From positions 8,173 to 13,220 of the forward strand of contig PMFY01000330.1 in assembly GCA_003157945.1 (NCBI GenBank): a DNA stretch of 5,048 nucleotides, in the 5' to 3' direction. The notes beneath the pieces were generated by a model, which did not search any database, was not told the origin of the DNA, and saw only the letters and a list, made by a program, of their open reading frames with translations. The position numbers and the translations under genes were made by a program. The number at the start of each line of letters is the position of its first letter. Position 1 is the first letter of the stretch. The stretch is from Acidimicrobiaceae bacterium (GTDB lineage: Bacteria; Actinomycetota; Acidimicrobiia; Acidimicrobiales; RAAP-2). Of the stretch, positions 1-4,371 are shown piece after piece.

Positions 1-30
1 ACCCAGCTCCTCGAAAGGGACCCCCGATGA
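1..30 (+). CDS. Possible 3' end of an upstream operon gene (partial)
   Basis: Reading from base 1 in frame 1 gives nine open codons (TQLLERDPR) followed by TGA at 28-30. This stop overlaps the ATG of the next gene (27-29) as ATGA. That stop/start overlap is the same kind of junction seen between the next two genes, so an upstream coupled gene is plausible. Nine codons carry no family information, and a short open stretch in GC-rich DNA can arise by chance. Function cannot be assigned. Confidence 0.3.
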   Translation, partial: TQLLERDPR

Positions 31-1325
31 CCACCACCACACTGCCCCGGGTCGAGCGCCTGCTCCACCGCGGCCCCGGCGGCCTGACCGACCCCGGACT
101 GTCCGGCCACCTCGGGCTCCACGGGCCCCTCGTCGTCCCGCCCCGTCACGATCCCGCCTGGTCCGAGGCACTCCTCGCCGAGGTGGCCGCCGCCGGGCTG
201 ACGGGTCGCGGCGGCGGCGGGTTCCCGGCCGCCGCCAAGTGGGACGTCCTGCGCCGGGCCGGTCGTCGTCCGATCGTCGTCGTCAACGCCATGGAGGGCG
301 AGCCGGCCAGCGCCAAGGACCGGGCGCTGCTGGCCTGGTCGCCCCACCTCGTCCTGGACGGAGCCGAGCTCGTGGCCGCGCTGTCCGGCGCCCGCTCCGT
401 CGTCGTCTGCGTGGCCGACGACCGTGACGCGTCGGCCCGGGCCGTGCGGCTGGCGGCGGACGAGCGCTCCGCCGCCGGTGCCGTCCGTGAGGTCACGGTC
501 CGCCGGCCCCCGGCCCGGTACGTGACCGGCGAGGAGTCGGCCCTGGCGCACTGGCTCGACGACGGCGACGCCCGTCCGGTGCTCCGGGTCGACAAGTCGG
601 TGCCCCTGCGCCTCGGCCGGCGTCCCGTGCTGGTCCACAATGCCGAGACCCTCGCCCAGGTGGCCCTCATCGCCCGGCACGGCGCGGCGTGGTTCCGCGG
701 CGCCGGCACCGAGGACGCCCCCGGCTCGACACTGGTCACGGTGTCGGGCGCGGTGGGCACGCCCGGTGTCGTCGAGGTGGAGCTCGGCACGCCGGTGGAC
801 GAGGTGGTGGGTCGCTGCGGTCCGACCGGTCCGATGGCGGGGTACCTGGTCGGCGGCTACGGCGGCGCCTGGCTCGCACCCGAGCTGGGGTCGACGCCAC
901 TCGCCCCGGCGCCGTTGGCCCGGATCGGGGCGACGCTCGGGGTCGGCATCGTCGTCGCCCTGGGTTCCGACTCCTGCGGGATCGCCGAGACGGCGCGGAT
1001 CACCCGGTGGATGGCGGGGGAGAGCGCCGGCCAGTGCGGGCCCTGCGTCTACGGCCTCCCGGCGATCGCCGGCGACCTCGAACTCCTGGCCGCCGGTCGT
1101 GCTGATGCCGGTGCCATGGCGCGGATCGACGAGCGGGCTCGCTCAGTGGTCGGTCGCGGGGCGTGCCGCCACCCCGACGGCGTGGCACGGATGGTGCGCA
1201 GCGCGCTGGCGGTGTTCGCCGCGGATGCCGCCGCCCACGCCGGTGGCCGGCCGTGTGCCGGGTGGCAGGCGACCAGTGTGCTGCCGTTCCCGGCGCCGCC
1301 CGCTCTGTCCGGGGTGGCGTCGTGA
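27..1325 (+). CDS. Stand-alone NuoF-like NADH-binding flavin/iron-sulfur oxidoreductase
   Basis: This 432-residue soluble protein has the NuoF (complex I 51-kDa subunit) layout. The FMN/NADH-binding segment is GLTGRGGGGFPAAAKW (57-72), followed by NAMEGEPASAKDR (87-99), where NuoF usually has NADEGEP. ARYVTGEESAL (163-173) and HNAETLAQV (204-212) match NuoF's YICGEETAL and NNVETL segments. An SLBB-like stretch lies near 244-275, and the C-terminal Fe-S region is ESAGQCGPC (332-340) plus GACRHPDG (378-385). The first cysteine of the usual ESCGxCxPC motif is Ala334. Cys337, Cys340 and Cys380 remain (the last 40 residues on, as in NuoF), and Cys317 in SCGIAET may be the fourth ligand. No N-terminal thioredoxin-like domain and no other complex I subunit is present, so it is not a respiratory nuo gene. 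By inference it moves electrons between NAD(P)H, flavin and the ferredoxin encoded next. The start is supported by AAAGGGA at 14-20, six bases before the ATG. Confidence 0.85.
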   Translation: MTTTTLPRVERLLHRGPGGLTDPGLSGHLGLHGPLVVPPRHDPAWSEALLAEVAAAGLTGRGGGGFPAAAKWDVLRRAGRRPIVVVNAMEGEPASAKDRALLAWSPHLVLDGAELVAALSGARSVVVCVADDRDASARAVRLAADERSAAGAVREVTVRRPPARYVTGEESALAHWLDDGDARPVLRVDKSVPLRLGRRPVLVHNAETLAQVALIARHGAAWFRGAGTEDAPGSTLVTVSGAVGTPGVVEVELGTPVDEVVGRCGPTGPMAGYLVGGYGGAWLAPELGSTPLAPAPLARIGATLGVGIVVALGSDSCGIAETARITRWMAGESAGQCGPCVYGLPAIAGDLELLAAGRADAGAMARIDERARSVVGRGACRHPDGVARMVRSALAVFAADAAAHAGGRPCAGWQATSVLPFPAPPALSGVAS

Positions 1326-1552
1326 CCGCGGCGGTCGCCGTCGCCCTGCGGGTCCGGGTGGACCCGGTGGCGTGCGAGGCCTACGGCTACTGCGCCGAAC
1401 TCCTGCCCGAGCGGGTCACGCTCGACGAGTGGGGGTATCCCGTCGTCGACGGCGCCCCGGTCGCCGCCGGTCTGGTGGACCTGGCCCACCGGGCGGCGGC
1501 CGAGTGCCCGCGGCGGGCGTTCCGGGTCGAGGCGGCGACGCCCACGCGCTGA
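1322..1552 (+). CDS. Small [3Fe-4S]-type ferredoxin
   Basis: This 76-residue acidic electron carrier starts at GTG 1322, which overlaps the TGA of the NuoF-like gene as GTGA. A G-rich ribosome binding site (GGGGTGG, 1311-1317) lies four bases upstream. The protein begins with the family pattern VRVDPVACEAYGYCAELLPE, continues with LDEWGYPVV and ends with AECPRRAF. Cys18, Cys24 and Cys62-Pro63 are the three cluster ligands. The position that is a fourth Cys in [4Fe-4S] proteins is Tyr21, so a [3Fe-4S] cluster is expected, as in actinobacterial ferredoxins that serve cytochromes P450 and other oxidoreductases. No P450 is in the window. The 4-base overlap implies translational coupling with the NuoF-like protein, making that its most likely redox partner. 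The only in-frame ATG upstream (1163) would add 53 Arg-rich residues inside the preceding gene and is rejected. Confidence 0.87.
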   Translation: MTAAVAVALRVRVDPVACEAYGYCAELLPERVTLDEWGYPVVDGAPVAAGLVDLAHRAAAECPRRAFRVEAATPTR

Positions 1553-1562
1553 CCCGTGGTGC

Positions 1563-3113
1563 TCAGTGGCACACGGTGCCGGCCGGCGGGAGGCCCCCGC
1601 CGGACAGGTACCGGGTCACCGCCGTGCTGACGCACGTGTCGGACGCACCGCTGAGGAGCCAGGTGTGGCCCCAGCCGACCCAGGTGAGCTGGCTGGCGTG
1701 CGGGAACAGCGCGGCCAGGTGGCGACCCCCGACGAGCGGGGTGTTGGGGTCGCCCGTGTTGCCGAGGACGAGGACCGGTGGCGCCGCCGAGGGGTGGGTG
1801 CCCGACACGGGCTGCCGGCCGTTCGGCCAGGTCACACACCCACCGAGGTTGTAGGTGACGGCGTAGCCGCCGATCAGCGGGTACCGGGCGGCGATCGTCC
1901 GGGCCTGGGTGCCGGCCGACTGTGGTCCGGGGTGGTCGACGGTGTCGTTGCAGGTGATGGCCCACTGGGCGTCGACCAGCGGGGCCCCGTCGATGTCGAC
2001 CACGAACTCGCGCGCCAGGGTCCGCAGCTGCGAGCCGTCACCGTGTGACGCCGCCACCAGGGCCGCCTCGAAGGCGGGGGTGAATTGGGTCACGCTGAGG
2101 GCGAGGAGGGTGGCCGTGTCGAGGTCGCCGACCGTGACCGGCACCTCGTCGCCGTTCCCGGGGGCGGGCAGCGGGTGGGCGGTCAGCGAGGCGGACAGCC
2201 GGGTGAAGAACCCGGTGGGATCGGCGCCCAGCGGGCACGTGGATGCCGGGGTGCAGGACGCCAGGAGGTGCTGGAGTGAGCGCTCGGCGGCGGGTGCCTG
2301 CTCGGCGGCCTGGGTGGCCAGGGTGGCGTCCATGTCGACGGCACCGTCGAGGACCATCCTCTGCACCCGGTGGGGGAACAGGGCGGCGTAGACGGTACCG
2401 AGCACCGTTCCGTAGGAGAGGCCGTAGAAGCTGATGGTCGACGCGCCGAGGGCCTGGCGGATGCGGTCCATGTCGCGTGCCGTGTCCGTGGTGTCGACCG
2501 CCGCCGTCAGGTCGGGGTGCGTGGCGACACAGGCCCGGCGCAGGCCGGCGAAGACCGGCGCGCCGGGGAGCGGGAGACCGGCGGCGGCGGGCACGGGGAC
2601 GACTGCGGTCACTGTCGACGGGTCGGTGCCGCACTGCAGGGCGTCACTGGCTCCGGTGCCCCGAGGGTCGAAGCTGACCACGTCGCTGTCGGCCCGCACC
2701 GCCGCCGGCAGGAGCGGCAATTCGACGGGCAGGATCTGCAGGCCGCTCTCACCCGGGCCCCCGGGGTTCATCACCAGGTCGCCGTCGGTCGCCCGGCCGC
2801 TGGTGGCCGGTGCCCGGGCCACGGCGATCGAGAGCGTGCCGGCGGTGGGACGGCGGTAGTCGAGCGGGACGCTGACGGAACCGCATTGCAGCTCGGGCTG
2901 GGTCGGGCACGTCACCCAGTCGATCGGCGCCGGCGGCGGGATCGGGGGCAGCGTCGTCGTCGGGGTCGACGGAACGGACGGGGTCGGCCCCGAGGCCGAG
3001 GTGGCGGACGACGAGCACGCGGTGGTGGCTACGACGAGGACCCCCAGGAGGACGCCGACGACCGCACGGGTCGTCGCTCGCCGGGGCGCCGGGGCGGGGC
3101 GGAACGAGGGCAT
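1563..3113 (-). CDS. Secreted lipoprotein serine hydrolase, TAP-like/S33 alpha/beta-hydrolase family (Hip1/CaeA-like)
   Basis: The chosen start gives 516 residues. Residues 1-33 form a lipoprotein signal: Arg-rich n-region (RR at 11-12, R16), hydrophobic stretch 17-29, then TTA-Cys33 as the lipidation site. A Ser/Thr/Pro-rich tether follows to about residue 64. The alpha/beta-hydrolase core shows the oxyanion-hole loop NPGGPGESG (116-124), DPRGTGAS (149-156) and the nucleophile elbow GLSYGT with Ser233. The TAP-like C-terminal part shows ITCND (386-390), the acid Asp455 in GNTGDPNTPL and His483 in GWGHTW. Ten cysteines follow the lipid Cys, which suits disulfides outside the cytoplasm. Length and architecture match Streptomyces Tap/Slp tripeptidyl aminopeptidases and mycobacterial Hip1/CaeA, so the likely role is peptide or ester hydrolysis at the cell surface; the substrate cannot be read from sequence. 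An in-frame ATG at 3233 would add 40 residues ahead of the signal peptide and run through the promoter region, so it is rejected. It is convergent with the ferredoxin gene, 10 bases apart. Confidence 0.88.
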   Translation of the reverse strand: MPSFRPAPAPRRATTRAVVGVLLGVLVVATTACSSSATSASGPTPSVPSTPTTTLPPIPPPAPIDWVTCPTQPELQCGSVSVPLDYRRPTAGTLSIAVARAPATSGRATDGDLVMNPGGPGESGLQILPVELPLLPAAVRADSDVVSFDPRGTGASDALQCGTDPSTVTAVVPVPAAAGLPLPGAPVFAGLRRACVATHPDLTAAVDTTDTARDMDRIRQALGASTISFYGLSYGTVLGTVYAALFPHRVQRMVLDGAVDMDATLATQAAEQAPAAERSLQHLLASCTPASTCPLGADPTGFFTRLSASLTAHPLPAPGNGDEVPVTVGDLDTATLLALSVTQFTPAFEAALVAASHGDGSQLRTLAREFVVDIDGAPLVDAQWAITCNDTVDHPGPQSAGTQARTIAARYPLIGGYAVTYNLGGCVTWPNGRQPVSGTHPSAAPPVLVLGNTGDPNTPLVGGRHLAALFPHASQLTWVGWGHTWLLSGASDTCVSTAVTRYLSGGGLPPAGTVCH

Positions 3114-3121
3114 GGGGGCCG

Positions 3122-3130
3122 AACGTACCA
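3122..3130 (-). promoter_or_regulatory. Possible extended -10 promoter of the hydrolase gene (leaderless mRNA)
   Basis: On the minus strand TGGTACGTT fits an extended -10 (TGn followed by TANNNT, hexamer at 3127-3122). It ends eight bases before the ATG at 3113. No purine-rich ribosome binding site precedes that ATG (the bases are GGCCCCC), so a transcript beginning at or within a few bases of the start codon would explain how it is translated. No convincing -35 hexamer is seen. Leaderless mRNAs are common in actinobacteria; the assignment here is inference. Confidence 0.35.
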
Positions 3131-3194
3131 GCGTGGCGTGGTCGGGAACGGAGGCCGCGCGGGCGGATGGCGAGCGGAGCGGGTCCCCACCGCC

Positions 3195-3200
3195 TAGGGT
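3195..3200 (+). promoter_or_regulatory. Possible -10 element for the cold-shock gene
   Basis: TAGGGT fits the actinobacterial TANNNT -10 pattern and would place transcription start near 3207, giving a leader of roughly 90 bases. I see no good -35 at 16-18 bases upstream. An 11-base odd palindrome, ATAGG-C-CCTAT (3210-3220), follows immediately and could be an operator-like site or chance. This is a weak call. Confidence 0.2.
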
Positions 3201-3222
3201 GGGTGGTACATAGGCCCTATCA

Positions 3223-3263
3223 CGCGGGTCCATGTAGGTAGGGCTTCGAAGTGGATCCCCGCG
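3223..3263 (+). promoter_or_regulatory. Hairpin in the 5' leader of the cold-shock gene
   Basis: CGCGGGTCCA (3223-3232) pairs with TGGA (3252-3255) and CCCGCG (3258-3263), giving a 10-bp stem with a 2-base bulge (3256-3257). The 19-base loop contains the perfect palindrome CTTCGAAG (3244-3251). The hairpin lies 18 bases upstream of the ribosome binding site AAGGAG (3282-3287). Cold-shock genes of other bacteria carry temperature-responsive leaders; whether this stem does that is inference. Confidence 0.4.
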
Positions 3264-3295
3264 TTTTCGTGCGTGAATTTCAAGGAGACTCAGTT

Positions 3296-3499
3296 ATGGG
3301 TGTAGGTGCAGTCAAGTGGTTCAACGCCGAAAAGGGCTTCGGATTCATCACGCCTGACGGCGGCGGGGATGACCTGTTCGTCCACCAGTCCGAGATCCAG
3401 ATGGAGGGCTTCCGCGACCTCGCGGAGGGCCAGCGTGTGGAGTTCGAGACCAAGCAGGGCCAGAAGGGCCTCCAGGCGAGCCAGGTCCGCAAGATCTGA
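3296..3499 (+). CDS. cspA: CspA-family cold-shock protein
   Basis: This is a 67-residue single cold-shock domain (OB fold) that binds single-stranded RNA and DNA and acts as an RNA chaperone in the cytoplasm. The start [17 protein letters not shown] contains the RNP1 motif KGFGFI (13-18). RNP2 is LFVHQ (27-31), and the domain closes with [10 protein letters not shown]. Length and sequence match the actinobacterial CspA/ScoF type. The start at ATG 3296 is fixed by AAGGAG (3282-3287) with eight bases of spacing. An in-frame ATG at 3251 lacks a ribosome binding site, would add 15 residues unlike the family, and lies inside the leader hairpin. The gene is monocistronic: a divergent hydrolase lies upstream and a strong terminator stem downstream. 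Family assignment is firm; the letter in the symbol is not, since genomes usually carry several csp paralogues. Confidence 0.95.
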   Translation: MGVGAVKWFNAEKGFGFITPDGGGDDLFVHQSEIQMEGFRDLAEGQRVEFETKQGQKGLQASQVRKI

Positions 3500-3511
3500 T
3501 TCCCACTCTGT

Positions 3512-3525
3512 CGGGCGTCGGCCCG
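3512..3525 (+). other. Small hairpin just after the cold-shock stop codon
   Basis: CGGGC (3512-3516) and GCCCG (3521-3525) form a 5-bp stem with the loop GTCG, 12 bases after the TGA. It is too short and lacks a U-tract, so it is unlikely to terminate alone. It may protect the 3' end or be a chance product of GC-rich DNA. Confidence 0.25.
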
Positions 3526-3577
3526 GCCCGGTCCCGGTTCGCCGGTCCGTGTCGTGCCGGTGCCCCCAGAGGGTCTG

Positions 3578-3607
3578 AACACCGGGGGCCTTCGGGCCCC
3601 CGGTGTT
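3578..3607. terminator. Strong bidirectional hairpin terminator between csp and the VOC gene
   Basis: The left arm AACACCGGGGGCC (3578-3590) and right arm GGCCCCCGGTGTT (3595-3607) match at all 13 positions around a TTCG tetraloop closed by C-G, an exceptionally stable cUUCGg hairpin. It sits 78 bases after the cold-shock stop and 37 bases after the stop of the convergent VOC gene, so it is placed to end both transcripts. Neither side has a U-tract: the bases after it are GCAATTC on the plus strand and CAGACCC on the minus strand. U-less stems are frequent in high-GC actinobacteria. Confidence 0.85.
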
Positions 3608-3610
3608 GCA

Positions 3611-3642
3611 ATTCACCGGTGCTGCCATTCACCGCTACTGCG
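3611..3642 (+). repeat. Two-copy 16-base imperfect tandem repeat
   Basis: ATTCACCGGTGCTGCC (3611-3626) is followed directly by ATTCACCGCTACTGCG (3627-3642), identical at 13 of 16 positions. It fills the gap between the terminator stem and the end of the VOC gene. No function is apparent. Confidence 0.5.
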
Positions 3643-3644
3643 GT

Positions 3645-4013
3645 TCAGGGTGCGGAATCGCGCTCGACGAGTTCGTAGAGTTCCACCGTGTTGCCGGCCG
3701 GGTCGGACAGGAACGTCTGGCGACCCGGGCCCACGGGGGAGGGGTCGGCGATGTCGACCCCCTTCGCCCGGAGTTCGGCCACGACGTCGTCGAGGTCCGC
3801 CACCCGGACGGCGAAGTGCTGGCCGAGGACCGGTGGCGTCGCGGCCTCGAGCAGGTGGACCTGGTTGTCGCCGAGGTCGATCCAGGCCCCGGCGAAACCG
3901 AACTCGGGCCGGTCGGCGCGCACCGCGCCTCCGAGGACCCCGGTGTAGAAGGCCAGGGCCGCGTCGACGTCGGGCACATTGATCGAGACGTGGTGGACGG
4001 CGAGCGGGCGCAT
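3645..4013 (-). CDS. Single-domain glyoxalase/VOC superfamily protein
   Basis: This 122-residue protein has the paired beta-alpha-beta-beta-beta architecture of the vicinal oxygen chelate fold. Module one opens with LAVHHVSINVPDVDAALAFYTGVLGG (5-29) and ends with QVHLLE (51-56). Module two opens with GQHFAVRVADLDDVVAELRAKG (64-85) and closes with FLSDPAGNTVELYEL (101-115). Likely metal ligands are His8, His53 or Glu56, His66 and Glu111. The family includes glyoxalase I, methylmalonyl-CoA epimerase, dioxygenases and antibiotic-binding proteins. Sequence alone does not pick one, and I see no partner gene that would. The start at ATG 4013 gives the usual family N-terminus. An in-frame ATG at 4103 would add 30 Gly/Arg-rich residues and is rejected. 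A clear ribosome binding site is not visible. Confidence 0.88.
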   Translation of the reverse strand: MRPLAVHHVSINVPDVDAALAFYTGVLGGAVRADRPEFGFAGAWIDLGDNQVHLLEAATPPVLGQHFAVRVADLDDVVAELRAKGVDIADPSPVGPGRQTFLSDPAGNTVELYELVERDSAP

Positions 4014-4140
4014 GACCCGAGTCTGCCCCGGACGGCCGCCGATGTCATCCGGTGGCACCCCTCCGACGCCTCTCCCGACACGCCCGACGCCTCGGCCGGC
4101 CACCCTGGTCGTGCGGATCCCACCACAGCCCGCGGTTACT

Positions 4141-4168
4141 TATGTACTCAGCGTGCTCACACTTTCAA
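4141..4168 (-). promoter_or_regulatory. Possible promoter of the VOC gene
   Basis: On the minus strand TTGAAA (4168-4163) matches five of six bases of a -35 consensus. Sixteen bases on, TACATA (4146-4141) is a modest -10. The patch at 4137-4170 is noticeably more AT-rich than its surroundings. Transcription would start near 4134, leaving a leader of about 120 bases before the ATG at 4013. Confidence 0.35.
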
Positions 4169-4192
4169 TCTGGTGGCGCGCGGGTTTAGGAT
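4163..4192 (+). promoter_or_regulatory. Possible promoter of the Ig-repeat gene
   Basis: TAGGAT (4187-4192) fits TANNNT. A weak -35 (TTTCAA at 4163-4168, 18-base spacer) sits on the same six base pairs as the -35 proposed for the divergent VOC gene. Transcription would start near 4199, leaving a leader of about 170 bases before the ATG at 4372. Confidence 0.35.
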
Positions 4193-4198
4193 GCGCTC

Positions 4199-4371
4199 CA
4201 GCAGAGGTGCGACCAAGAATCGCAGTGCTGCCGGAGCCGGGTGGAATGAGGGCGGACCGTCGTTCGAGACGGCGTTTCCTTCCGGCTCGGAAGTGGGCCC
4301 GAGTGGCCGAGTCGCAGAATCTACCCGCCGGGGGGGTCCCGGGGCCGGGTGGCAATCGGGGGGAGATGTAC
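4199..4371 (+). promoter_or_regulatory. Long structured 5' leader ahead of the Ig-repeat gene, no known family recognised
   Basis: No convincing gene lies in 4014-4371; its downstream half reads as an untranslated leader. It contains successive hairpins: TGCGA/TCGCA (4208-4212 with 4220-4224), CCGTC/GACGG (4257-4261 with 4268-4272, loop GTTCGA), CTTCCG/CGGAAG (4279-4284 with 4288-4293, loop GCT), and a bulged 10-bp stem ACCCGCCGGG (4323-4332) pairing with CCCGG (4338-4342) and CGGGT (4346-4350). The last stem ends eight bases before the ribosome binding site GGGGGGAG (4358-4365). I do not recognise the conserved cores of c-di-GMP, c-di-AMP or cobalamin riboswitches here. Hairpins are easy to find in GC-rich DNA, so function is unproven. 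Confidence 0.35.

Noticed and set aside
7..17. Tat signals in the hydrolase and Ig-repeat signal peptides
   Set aside because: Both have an Arg pair, but neither matches the RR-x-F-L-K consensus, so Sec export is the simpler reading. Positions given are residue numbers in the Ig-repeat protein.
640..1854. A 404-codon plus-strand frame across the NuoF-like, ferredoxin and hydrolase genes
   Set aside because: The translation is low-complexity Arg/Pro/Gly/Ala typical of a shifted frame in GC-rich coding DNA, and it crosses three well-supported genes.
2370..3197. A 275-codon plus-strand frame antisense to the hydrolase
   Set aside because: The product is Gly/Arg-rich with no motif, while the opposite strand encodes a complete catalytic triad and lipoprotein signal.
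3114..3233. A 40-residue N-terminal extension of the hydrolase from ATG 3233
   Set aside because: It would bury the signal peptide behind 40 residues and overlap the control region of the cold-shock gene.
4014..4103. A 30-residue N-terminal extension of the VOC protein
   Set aside because: It is Gly/Arg/Val-rich with no family similarity, whereas ATG 4013 gives the standard VOC N-terminus.
4256..4320. tRNA-like fragments (GTTCGAGAC hairpin; GAGTGGCCGAG resembling a D-arm)
   Set aside because: The order is wrong (T-arm-like element before D-arm-like element), and there is no acceptor stem or anticodon arm.
4199..4371. A known c-di-GMP, c-di-AMP or cobalamin riboswitch
   Set aside because: I looked for their conserved core strings and did not find them; only generic hairpins are present.
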